From: an uncultured Acidobacteriia bacterium
GTDB lineage: Bacteria > Acidobacteriota > Terriglobia > Bryobacterales > Bryobacteraceae
Assembly (NCBI GenBank): GCA_903882645.1
Contig: CAIRXZ010000296.1
Coordinates: 1-39,387 of the forward strand
Direction of reading: 5' to 3'
DNA length: 39,387 bases
The notes under the pieces: model-generated
Told to the model about the DNA's origin: nothing
The model's database searches: none
Seen by the model: the letters and a program-made list of their open reading frames with translations, nothing else
Program-made: the position numbers and the translations under genes
Shown: piece after piece, positions 18,836 through 25,794 of the stretch
Layout: each line of letters opens with the position of its first letter
How positions within the stretch are numbered: position 1 is the stretch's first letter

Positions 18836-20872
18836 TTAGAAAGACAGCGCTTCAATCAGCTTGTTCAGCTCGGTTTCCAGGGCCGATTTCCTCTTCTGCA
18901 GGTCCGCCTGGCGGTCGCGCAAGGCGGCCAGTTGCTGCTCGTGGACGTCGATCTGGCGGGCGTAGTTCTGGACCTGTTGCTGCTGGCCGCTCACGGCGTT
19001 GAGGCTTTCGATGTTGCGGCGGATGCGTTCCTCCTCGGAAGTCAGGTCGTTGGTTTGGGTGCGCGCGTCGGCCAGGGCACGGTCGTTTTCGGCGATCTGG
19101 GATTTCTGGTCGGCGATGCGTTGGAGTTGCATGCGGCCGGCATCGCTCAGGGCGCGGCCGCCGATGTATCCCACCAGGATGTCCGGCGTGAGGTTTGTCA
19201 CTGCGTACGACTGATCGAAGATGCGTTCCTCGGAGACCGGGAACTCCTGCGTGGCCCCGGCCGCAAGCGGGATCTCGAAGCGGTAGGCAATCGCCGTTTT
19301 CTCGGCCGGTTTCTGGTTGAGCACGGTGTAGCCGGGCCGCAGCGGGTGCTCGAGGATTAGAGTCTTGGGCTTCTGGTCCACATTGCGGATGGTGTAGGTG
19401 CGAGTCTCCTCGGCGGCCAGTTTGGTGGTGAGGACTCCGCGGTTGGCGTGAACCTCGCGCACCACCGCGTTCTGGCTGCCGAAGGCTTCGGTGATGCGCG
19501 TTCCAAGATCCACCGCATAGCTGACCAGGCGCTTGTCGCCGGCCTTGAGGGTCTCCATGAGGGCTTCGCCGCCGTATGCGCCGCCGTCGTAGACCGTGAG
19601 AGGGCCGCCATCGAGCGTCTTGCCGCTGTTATTGGTAAGCTCCGCGGCGTTGGTAGGATGTTGCGAGCTGTGGTCGGAGTAGATCAGCAACTTACGGCCT
19701 TCGATGGGCTGTTGCAGGAACGGAAGCATGGCGGACTCGCTCTTCTTGATGGTGACCGGCTGGGCGATGCGGTACTCGAACAGCTCGCCAAGCTCACCGG
19801 CGGAAGCGCTGGCGACGATGGTGCTAGGCAGAACGGCCCGGCTTTCGGCCTTCGGTTCACCGAGGGCCAAGCCAGACCCTGAGATCTGGAGGTTTTCCAG
19901 GTTACCCCTGAACATCGGCGATGGCGCCGCCATAGCCTGGCCCGCGGCGCCGCCGCGACCCCCGCCGCCCGAGCCGCCAGCCGCGCCGGCGATCGAAAAG
20001 GCTCCTTCATGCACGACCGGCCGCGCGGCCCGGTCGTCGGCCAGTTCCGCGGTGGGCCGCTCCAGGTAGCGCGGCGCGTAAAGTTGGCTGACGAACGAAA
20101 TCGGCCGGCCCGAGACCAGCGAAAGCCGAACATTAGTCCAATCCTCGCCGGTGGTGTTGTCCACGATGGCCCAGCCTTCGAGGGTGGGCTGGGTGGCGGA
20201 GCCGAATATCAGCCGGTAGCTCGATTTCCACACGGGTGAAGGGATGATGTAGCTGGCCGTGATGTCCCGTGCGCGGTCGCCGGTCGAATCGATGTAGACG
20301 CTGCGCTTGTCCTTCGAGCGCGCGGCTACCAGCGCGGCCAGGTATTCCCCGAATTGCCCTTGCAGTTTGGGGTCAACGAAGCGCAGTCCGTTGGCGGCGC
20401 TCAGGTCGAAGGTGCGCAGCTCGCCGGTGTCGAGCAGCAGGGTCAACTGCTCGCGCTCGGGACCCTTGTCGCTCCCCGGGACGACCCGGCCGGTGACAAT
20501 CAGCCCGGCTGCCGTCTCGTTCCCGAATTTCATCTCCAGGCGAGCGCCTTTGAGCTGGTCCAGCATGTCCGCGAGGGGCTGCGAAGCGCCGATTTGGAAG
20601 GGGAACTCGGAAAGCTTGTGGCCCAGCGGGTCCTCGGAATCGTAGCGGAGGCCGGAAATCTTCCCGCCGCCGCGTTCCTCAATGGTGAGCGATTTCAGAA
20701 CGTCGTTCATCTCGGAGGCGTTGAAATCGAGGCGCGCGGATTCGCCCGCCGCCAGACTTCCGGAACGTTCGAAGAACCCCACGCCGTGCTTGTACAGGAC
20801 CACCTGCTTCACGGGCAAATCCGCGGCGGAGGCGGCGGAGAGCAACATGAGGGACACCAAAATGCGTTTCAT
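18836..20872 (-). CDS. Exported DUF4139-domain protein
   Basis: 678 residues. A signal peptide (KRILVSLMLLSAASA, cleavage before ADLPV) leads to KQVVLYKHGVGFFERSGSL, then LDFNASEMNDVLKSLTIEE, the pattern of Acidobacteriota DUF4139 proteins. The DUF4139 core is seen in ITASYIIPSPVWKSSYRLIF, then WAIVDNTTGEDWTNVRLSLV, SGRPISF. A Gly/Ala-rich linker occurs near residues 290-310. The final 100 residues are a coiled coil (ADQKSQIAENDRALADARTQ and on to TELNKLIEALSF). GAGGAG ends 3 bases before the ATG as a good ribosome site. Function is not known; the family is predicted periplasmic or surface-bound. I see no link to the efflux operon other than position. Confidence 0.85.
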   Translation of the reverse strand: MKRILVSLMLLSAASAADLPVKQVVLYKHGVGFFERSGSLAAGESARLDFNASEMNDVLKSLTIEERGGGKISGLRYDSEDPLGHKLSEFPFQIGASQPLADMLDQLKGARLEMKFGNETAAGLIVTGRVVPGSDKGPEREQLTLLLDTGELRTFDLSAANGLRFVDPKLQGQFGEYLAALVAARSKDKRSVYIDSTGDRARDITASYIIPSPVWKSSYRLIFGSATQPTLEGWAIVDNTTGEDWTNVRLSLVSGRPISFVSQLYAPRYLERPTAELADDRAARPVVHEGAFSIAGAAGGSGGGGRGGAAGQAMAAPSPMFRGNLENLQISGSGLALGEPKAESRAVLPSTIVASASAGELGELFEYRIAQPVTIKKSESAMLPFLQQPIEGRKLLIYSDHSSQHPTNAAELTNNSGKTLDGGPLTVYDGGAYGGEALMETLKAGDKRLVSYAVDLGTRITEAFGSQNAVVREVHANRGVLTTKLAAEETRTYTIRNVDQKPKTLILEHPLRPGYTVLNQKPAEKTAIAYRFEIPLAAGATQEFPVSEERIFDQSYAVTNLTPDILVGYIGGRALSDAGRMQLQRIADQKSQIAENDRALADARTQTNDLTSEEERIRRNIESLNAVSGQQQQVQNYARQIDVHEQQLAALRDRQADLQKRKSALETELNKLIEALSF

Positions 20873-20953
20873 AATCTCCTCAGACGCGCCGGCGGATCGA
20901 CGCCTCCGGCGCTGCTACCGTTGGAATGCCCCAAACCGGCATCCCCTTTCAGG

Positions 20954-21032
20954 TTCGTTCACTCATCGCTTCGATGAAAGCAAGAAGGCAGACCGGGAGG
21001 TCCGCCCCACCGACTTCATTCACCCATCGCTT
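20954..21032. repeat. 18-bp direct repeat flanking a family A palindrome
   Basis: TTCGTTCACTCATCGCTT (20954-20971) and TTCATTCACCCATCGCTT (21015-21032) match at 16 of 18 positions and bracket the palindrome at 20982-21010. The right copy is the 3' end of yjbQ, so the left copy is a duplicate of the gene's tail. Confidence 0.75.
20982..21010 (-). repeat. REP-like palindrome, family A, copy 4
   Basis: The same 29 bases as the copies at 611 and 23442. It is 5 bp downstream of the yjbQ stop codon on the minus strand, between yjbQ and the DUF4139 gene. Confidence 0.9.
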
Positions 21033-21429
21033 TAATAATGACGCGTTTGGGGCGGCGGCCGTCGAACTCGGCGTAGTAAATCTGCTGCCAGGGGCCGAAA
21101 TCGAGCTTGCCCCGGGTCACCGGCACGATGACCTGGTGATGGACCAACAGGCTTTTCAGGTGGGAATCGCCGTTGGTTTCGCCGGTGCGGTGATGGCGGT
21201 AGTCCTGGCGGAATGGGGCCAGCTTCCCGAGCCATTCGTCGATGTCGGCCAGAAGCCCATCCTCCGCGTCGTTGACCCACACGCCCGCGGTGATGTGCAT
21301 GGCCGAGACCAGGATCATACCTTCGCGAATGGCGCTTTTCTCCAGCGCGCGCTCGACTTCCGGGGTAATATTGATGTATTCGCGGTGCTTCTCCGTCTTC
21401 AAGGTCAAATACTCGGTGTGGAATCGCAT
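21016..21429 (-). CDS. yjbQ: YjbQ/UPF0047 family protein
   Basis: 137 residues, standard length. The family folds as a small trimeric beta-barrel; some members show a weak thiamine-phosphate-synthase activity and the in vivo role is unsettled. Family blocks are clear: [20 protein letters not shown] near 21, [20 protein letters not shown] near 43, and [20 protein letters not shown] near 90 with the conserved His residues, then [21 protein letters not shown] chose the ATG at 21429 because the open frame further up (to 21753) has no homology and is rich in Arg, as shadow frames are. It runs opposite to the small gene at 21512. Confidence 0.92.
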   Translation of the reverse strand: MRFHTEYLTLKTEKHREYINITPEVERALEKSAIREGMILVSAMHITAGVWVNDAEDGLLADIDEWLGKLAPFRQDYRHHRTGETNGDSHLKSLLVHHQVIVPVTRGKLDFGPWQQIYYAEFDGRRPKRVIIKAMGE

Positions 21430-21511
21430 ACCGCGATGATACAACCGGGCCAATGGAAAAGACCCCAACCGTTCGCTCCGGAGATGCTGGCCGCTCTGGT
21501 CGGGAGGCTGC

Positions 21512-21667
21512 TTGCCCCGTAAGAAGAAGGGATTCGACCTCGGCAAGGAAGTGAAGGCCATCGCCCGGGAGCGCGTGGGCCGCGTGCCGGCCGCACGTCT
21601 TATCGAACCGAAGTCCTCCCGGAAGAAGCCCAAGCACAAGAAGCCCCCGGAGGCCGACGGCGAATGA
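21512..21667 (+). CDS. Small very basic protein, 51 residues
   Basis: A TTG start at 21512 with GGGAGG ending 4 bases before it gives [20 protein letters not shown] followed by [14 protein letters not shown] and a tail of Lys/Arg/Pro-rich sequence ending in EADGE. About a third of the residues are Lys or Arg. It is read on the plus strand, divergent from yjbQ. No membrane segment. I do not recognise the family; a nucleic-acid-binding or ribosome-associated role would fit the charge but is a guess. The clean ribosome site, the regular amphipathic [12 protein letters not shown] helix and the acidic end argue for a real gene. Confidence 0.6.
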   Translation: MPRKKKGFDLGKEVKAIARERVGRVPAARLIEPKSSRKKPKHKKPPEADGE

Positions 21668-21745
21668 CGCGCGGCGCAGGCCGGCGACGCCTCCCATGTT
21701 CCCATTTCCGGCGCTTTCGGCGATAATGGTCCCCGAGGTGTCACG

Positions 21746-22159
21746 ATGCCCAAGAAACTGCTCTACATAGGAGCCATCCTTCTTTCCGTAGCGCTGGCCG
21801 CGATGGCCGCCGATGCCATTACCGGCAAGTGGAGGATGGAACAAGAGTTTGGCGGTCAAACCCGCGTGTCGATGTTCGATTTCAAGGCCGATGGGGCCAA
21901 GCTGACCGGTTCGCTCACGCAGCCCGGGTTCGGTCCCCCGGGCGACGCTCCGCCCGCTCCGATCACCACGCCGATCAGCAACGGCAAGGTGGATGGCAAC
22001 AACATTTCCTTCGACGTCACCATGGATTTCGGCGGCAACTCGTTCACAATCAAGTACGAAGCCACCGTGACCGGGAACGACATGAAGCTGAAGCTCACGA
22101 TCCCGAACTTCCAGGGCGGCGATCCCATGGTCATCGACGCGGCCGCCAAGAAGCAGTAA
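21746..22159 (+). CDS. Exported small protein, tandem paralogue 1 of 3
   Basis: 137 residues. Signal peptide [19 protein letters not shown], cleaved before ADAITG. The mature part has four blocks shared with the two next genes: [34 protein letters not shown] and [17 protein letters not shown], ending in AAKKQ. The layout suggests a small beta-sandwich or lipocalin-like fold, but I do not recognise a named domain. The variable middle here is short and Pro-rich ([13 protein letters not shown]). CGAGGTGT stands before the ATG at the same place as in gene 2. Tandem copies of this kind are common in Solibacter-like genomes; the function is unknown. Confidence 0.85.
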   Translation: MPKKLLYIGAILLSVALAAMAADAITGKWRMEQEFGGQTRVSMFDFKADGAKLTGSLTQPGFGPPGDAPPAPITTPISNGKVDGNNISFDVTMDFGGNSFTIKYEATVTGNDMKLKLTIPNFQGGDPMVIDAAAKKQ

Positions 22160-22233
22160 CGGCGTTTGCGGGCCTGAAATATCGCCACGCCTCGAAGTCT
22201 TTGGGTTATCATGATGCCTGAGGTGTGTTCCCT

Positions 22234-22773
22234 ATGACCAAGAAGTTGCTTTCGGTAGGTGTAGTGCTGCTGCTTGTTGGCGTCGTCGTCGCCTTGGCTG
22301 CCGACGCCGTCACTGGCAAGTGGGTATACGATCAACCGGCGTTCGGCCGGGGCGGTGGTGGAGGCGGAGCCGGCGGCCCTGGCGGAGCTGGCGGAGCCGG
22401 CGGCCCTGGCGGAGCTGGCGGCGCCGGCGGAGCGGGTGGCGCCGCGGCGAGGCCTCCGGTGCAGGTGACGCTCGATCTGAAAGCCGATGGCGCCAAACTG
22501 ACCGGTACGATTCTCCAACCGGCGGGGATGGGCAGGCGCGGCGGCGACGGTGGCGGCGGTACTCCGCCCGCTCCGACCCCAGTGCAGATCTCCAACGGCA
22601 AAGTCGACGGCAATAACATTTCGTTCGAAGTGACGCGCGAGACGCAAATGGGAAGCATGACGACGAAGTACGCGGGCGTGATCAGCGGCAGCGATATGAA
22701 GCTGACGATCACTACTCCCGGCTTCAACGGCGGCGATCCTAGAGTTACGGATGTCGCTGCGAAGAAGCAGTAG
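22234..22773 (+). CDS. Exported small protein with Gly/Ala-rich insert, tandem paralogue 2 of 3
   Basis: 179 residues from the ATG at 22234 (TGAGGTGT lies before it; an ATG 9 bases higher is out of reach of that site). Signal peptide KKLLSVGVVLLLVGVVVALA. It shares [37 protein letters not shown] and MTTKYAGVISGSDMKLTIT with its neighbours. Between the first two blocks it holds an insert of about 40 residues made of GGAGGPGGAGGAGG-type repeats (22346-22450). A second Gly-rich run (GRRGGDGGGGTPPAP) replaces the short linker of paralogue 1. The repeat DNA is a run of near-identical GGCGGAGCTGGC units, prone to length change. Confidence 0.85.
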   Translation: MTKKLLSVGVVLLLVGVVVALAADAVTGKWVYDQPAFGRGGGGGGAGGPGGAGGAGGPGGAGGAGGAGGAAARPPVQVTLDLKADGAKLTGTILQPAGMGRRGGDGGGGTPPAPTPVQISNGKVDGNNISFEVTRETQMGSMTTKYAGVISGSDMKLTITTPGFNGGDPRVTDVAAKKQ

Positions 22774-22804
22774 TTAAGCCGGCGCTCGCGCTGGGTTCAA
22801 TTAC

Positions 22805-22847
22805 AGCGGTTTTCCCCCGCCGGAAGGTGAGGGAAGGCCGCTTTTTT
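22805..22847 (+). terminator. Rho-independent terminator after paralogue 2
   Basis: AGCGGTTTTCCC and GGGAAGGCCGCT form a 12-bp stem with two G-T wobbles around a 14-nt loop, followed by TTTTTT. This is a textbook intrinsic terminator 31 bp after the stop codon. Confidence 0.8.
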
Positions 22848-22919
22848 GTCTGCGGCGGACCTCAAACCGCCGGTTTCGCCGGTAACCTCCAGGCTGAAGG
22901 GGACGCCTGAACAGGTACT

Positions 22920-23339
22920 ATGACCAAAAAGCTGCTTTTTGTAGGTATGACTTTGCTCGTCGTGGCTCTCGTCGCACTGGCGGCGGATGCCATCACCGGC
23001 AAGTGGGTTTATGAAACGCCGGGTCGCGGTGGCGGTGCGCCCAGGCAGACAACTCTGGATCTGAAGGCCGATGGCGCCAAGCTGACCGGCACGGTAACCG
23101 GCGGCGGCGGTATGGGCGGCGGCGGCGGCCAGGCTCCGGCGCCTTCGCAAGTCACCAACGGCAAGGTGGACGGCAGCAACATTTCGTTCGAAGTCACGCG
23201 AGAGACGCCGAACGGAAACATGACGACGAAGTACGAAGGCACGGTGTCCGGCAGCGAGTTGAAGCTGAAAGTCACTCGTACCGGCCAGGATGGCACGCCG
23301 ATGACCACCGAATACGTCGCCAAGAAGGCCACGACCTAG
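22920..23339 (+). CDS. Exported small protein, tandem paralogue 3 of 3
   Basis: 139 residues. Signal peptide KKLLFVGMTLLVVALVALA. It keeps [40 protein letters not shown] and MTTKYEGTVSGSELKLKVT, and is closest to paralogue 2 in the second half (FEVTRET, MTTKY). The Gly-rich insert is reduced to GRGGGAPRQ and GGGGMGGGGGQ. It has its own leader because terminators stand before and after it. Function unknown. Confidence 0.85.
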   Translation: MTKKLLFVGMTLLVVALVALAADAITGKWVYETPGRGGGAPRQTTLDLKADGAKLTGTVTGGGGMGGGGGQAPAPSQVTNGKVDGSNISFEVTRETPNGNMTTKYEGTVSGSELKLKVTRTGQDGTPMTTEYVAKKATT

Positions 23340-23381
23340 TCTTCAAGGCAGGCGCCGGCAGCAAGACCGGACGGGAATTGG

Positions 23382-23421
23382 GCGGTCTTCTCCGCGCGGA
23401 GGCGCGGGGGAGGCCGCTTTT
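23382..23421 (+). terminator. Probable terminator after paralogue 3
   Basis: GCGGTCTTCTCC pairs, with one bulge and wobbles, to GGGGAGGCCGC, followed by TTTT. The 3' arm and tail (GAGGCCGCTTTTGTCT) resemble the terminator after paralogue 2, as if both had been duplicated with the genes. Confidence 0.65.
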
Positions 23422-23441
23422 GTCTTTGACGCCCCGGTCCC

Positions 23442-23470
23442 AAGAAGGCAGACCGGGAGGTCCGCCCCAC
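23442..23470 (-). repeat. REP-like palindrome, family A, copy 5
   Basis: The same 29 bases as the copies at 611 and 20982, in the leader of nadA, 51 bp before its start codon. It creates a false N-terminal extension in the nadA frame. Confidence 0.9.
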
Positions 23471-23521
23471 TGGCTATGGATGCGGCGCGGCGGCTTGATA
23501 GAATGGGTTAGACGCCCCTCG

Positions 23522-24451
23522 ATGCTGACCGCAACCACAGTCGCCGACGAGATCCTGGAGTTGAAGCGGCGGCGGAACGCCGTCCTGCTGGCGCACCACT
23601 ACCAGGAACCGGAGATTCAGGAGCTGGCCGACGTGATCGGCGACAGCCTCGAGCTGGCGCGCAAAGCGCGGGAGTTCTCGGGCGAGGTGATCGCGTTCTG
23701 CGGCGTTTGGTTCATGGCCGAGACCGCCAAGGCGCTGAATCCCAAGCGGATCGTCGTGGTTCCCGATCCCAAGGCGACGTGCAGCCTGGTGGAGGGCTGC
23801 CCGGCCGGGCCGGTGCGCGAGTTCCGCCGCCGCAATCCGGACCACGTGATTGTCAGCTACATCAACACTTCCATCGAGGTGAAGGCCGAAAGCGACATTC
23901 TGTGCACCTCGCGCAATGCGGTCGCGGTGGTGAACTCCATCCCAGTGGAAAAGCCGGTGCTTTTCCTGCCGGACGCCAACCTGGGCGCCTGGGTCCGGAA
24001 ACAGACGGGCCGGCGGAATATGCAAATCTGGCAAGGCAGTTGCGTGGTACATGCCACCTATCCCGCGCGGCGCGTGGCGGAGGCCAAGACGGAGCATCCG
24101 CGGGCCAAGATCGTGGCGCACCCGGAGTGCCCGGAATCGGTGCTCGCCATGGCGGATTTCGTGGGCTCGACTACCGAGATCGTCGAATGGTGCGCCTCGA
24201 GCGACGCGCCCGAGTTCATCGTCATGACCGAAAGCGGCGTGGCCTATTCGCTGGAACGGAATTCGCCCGGCAAGCGCTTCTGGTTCGTGGCCAACGAGAA
24301 CTGCAATTGCAGCGATTGCCCGTACATGAAGATGAACACACTGGAGAAGCTGCGCGATTGCCTGCTGAACCTGGAGCCTCGCGTGGAGCCGGCGGCGGAC
24401 CTCATGGCGCGCGCGATGGTTCCGCTCGAGCGCATGCTCGCTCTCAAGTAA
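23522..24451 (+). CDS. nadA: Quinolinate synthase NadA
   Basis: 309 residues from the ATG at 23522. NadA condenses iminoaspartate with dihydroxyacetone phosphate to quinolinate in NAD synthesis, using a [4Fe-4S] cluster. Visible are the substrate-binding LLAHHYQEPEIQ near the start, the three cluster cysteines in FCGVWFMAETAK, QGSCVVHATY and CNCSDCPYMK, and PECPESVLAMADFVGSTTEI. Start choice: the frame is open up to 23378, but that part encodes the palindromic repeat and has no NadA homology. moaA begins directly after the stop codon. No nadB or nadC lies in the window. Confidence 0.96.
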   Translation: MLTATTVADEILELKRRRNAVLLAHHYQEPEIQELADVIGDSLELARKAREFSGEVIAFCGVWFMAETAKALNPKRIVVVPDPKATCSLVEGCPAGPVREFRRRNPDHVIVSYINTSIEVKAESDILCTSRNAVAVVNSIPVEKPVLFLPDANLGAWVRKQTGRRNMQIWQGSCVVHATYPARRVAEAKTEHPRAKIVAHPECPESVLAMADFVGSTTEIVEWCASSDAPEFIVMTESGVAYSLERNSPGKRFWFVANENCNCSDCPYMKMNTLEKLRDCLLNLEPRVEPAADLMARAMVPLERMLALK

Positions 24452-25444
24452 ATGGCGCCGCCGCTGGTCGATTCCTTCGGACGGGTCCACGATAACCTCC
24501 GGGTGAGCGTTACGGACCGGTGCAATGTCCGCTGTTTCTACTGCATGCCGGAAACCGAAGTGCGGTTCGTGAAGCGCGGCGAGATTCTGGATTTCGAGGA
24601 GATCGAGCGCTTCGCGCGCATCGCCGCCGGCCTCGGAATCACGAAGCTGCGGGTGACGGGCGGAGAGCCGCTGCTGCGCCGCGGCCTTCCGTCGCTGATC
24701 CGCGGCCTGGCCTCCATCCCCGGAATCGCCGACCTGGCGCTGACCACCAACGGCGTGTTGCTTTCCGAGCTGGCCGCCCCGCTCTACGACGCGGGCCTGC
24801 GGCGCATCAACGTGCACCTCGATACGCTCGACCGGGAGCGGTTCGTGCGCATTACCCGCCGCGACGAGCTCGGCCGCGTGCTGGCCGGGATCGAGGCCGC
24901 GCGGCGCCTGGGCTACCGCATCAAGCTGAACGCGGTCGCGGTGAAGAACCTGGTGGAGCCGGACATCGCGCCGCTGGCGCGGTATGCGCGCGAGAACGGG
25001 TACGAAGCGCGGTTCATCGAGTTCATGCCGCTTGACGCGCAAAACCTGTGGGACCGTTCCAAGGTGCTGCTGGCGGACGATATCATCGAGACGCTCTCGC
25101 GCGAGATCGCGCCGCTCGATCCCGTGCCCGATCCCGACCCGCGCGCGCCCGCTTCCGAGTACGCCTACGCCGATGGCGGCGGACGGGTGGGCTTTATCGC
25201 CTCGGTGAGCAAACCCTTCTGCCTGAACTGCAACCGGCTCCGTCTCACCGCCGACGGCAAGCTGCGGTACTGCCTGTTCGCCCTTGAGGAAGACGACGTG
25301 AAGACGCCCATGCGCGCCGGAGCCTCCGACGAGGAGATCGCCAATCTGATCCGCCGCAACGCGGCCGGCAAGTGGGAAGGCCATGAAATCAACTCCTCCC
25401 GGTTCGTGGCTCCTCCGCGCCCGATGTACGCCATCGGCGGCTGA
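24452..25444 (+). CDS. moaA: GTP 3',8-cyclase MoaA
   Basis: 330 residues. This radical SAM enzyme carries out the first step of molybdenum cofactor synthesis. The N-terminal cluster site is CNVRCFYC (Cys24, Cys28, Cys31), the SAM-site GGEPLLR follows at about 71, and the second cluster uses Cys257, Cys260 and Cys274 in CLNCNRLRLTADGKLRYC. The C-terminal Gly-Gly (329-330), needed for activity in the family, is present. The ATG abuts the nadA stop with no gap, so the two genes are likely translated together. Both need [4Fe-4S] clusters, which is a possible reason for the pairing, but I know of no functional link. Confidence 0.97.
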   Translation: MAPPLVDSFGRVHDNLRVSVTDRCNVRCFYCMPETEVRFVKRGEILDFEEIERFARIAAGLGITKLRVTGGEPLLRRGLPSLIRGLASIPGIADLALTTNGVLLSELAAPLYDAGLRRINVHLDTLDRERFVRITRRDELGRVLAGIEAARRLGYRIKLNAVAVKNLVEPDIAPLARYARENGYEARFIEFMPLDAQNLWDRSKVLLADDIIETLSREIAPLDPVPDPDPRAPASEYAYADGGGRVGFIASVSKPFCLNCNRLRLTADGKLRYCLFALEEDDVKTPMRAGASDEEIANLIRRNAAGKWEGHEINSSRFVAPPRPMYAIGG

Positions 25445-25525
25445 GTGAGGCTGACCTCCCAGTCTGTTGGGGAGGGCCCGCGGAATTTCACGAGAAACAC
25501 CGACGGCGCGCCCTGGTTCGCTCCC

Positions 25526-25630
25526 GTGGAGTGGGCCTTCGGCCTGCCATGCCCGCTTTCGTGCGGGCATCCGCCAGCCGAGAGGATGCCGCCAGGAATG
25601 GCGGCATGGCAAGCCGGAGGCTCGCTCCAC
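25526..25630. repeat. BIME-like inverted palindrome pair, family C, copy 2
   Basis: 105 bp from GTGG to CCAC. Left half: GTGGAGTGGGCC, TTCGGCCTGCC, hairpin ATGCCCGC-TTTCGT-GCGGGCAT. Right half, on the minus strand: GTGGAGCGAGCCTCCGG, CTTGCC, hairpin ATGCCGCC-ATTCCT-GGCGGCAT. The order of the halves is the reverse of the copy inside tolC. Confidence 0.88.
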
Positions 25631-25662
25631 GAAGGGGCGCCGACGCCTGCGCTGGTTCTTCG

Positions 25663-25679
25663 GCCCGGTCTGCCTTCTT
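25663..25679 (+). repeat. Half copy of family A palindrome
   Basis: CCCGGTCTGCCTTCTT, the 3' half of family A, stands alone here without the GTGGGGCGGACC half. It may be a remnant of a deletion or of recombination with the nearby family C element. Confidence 0.6.
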
Positions 25680-25794
25680 GCCCCAAGCAGGCCGAGAGCC
25701 CGACGCCGGTTTCGCGCCGCGCGGGAATTCAGCCGATTTCGGATCAATCGTTCTGATATGATGTTGCTTCACTTCGAGCGAACCGAGGCTCCCG

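Larger units (their letters stand above)
25445..25794. other. 350-bp intergenic region made largely of repeat sequence
   Basis: Between moaA and the symporter gene. It contains a family C palindrome pair (25526-25630) and a half copy of family A (25663-25679). The long plus-strand open frame across it is a by-product of the repeat. I see no gene. Confidence 0.7.

Noticed and set aside
22340-22450. CRISPR or satellite array in the Gly-rich region
   Set aside because: The repeats are short GGC/GGA codon runs inside one protein frame, without spacers.
23378-23521. N-terminal extension of nadA
   Set aside because: It encodes the REP palindrome (read as EGRPGGPPH) and terminator sequence and has no NadA likeness; the ATG at 23522 begins the family homology.
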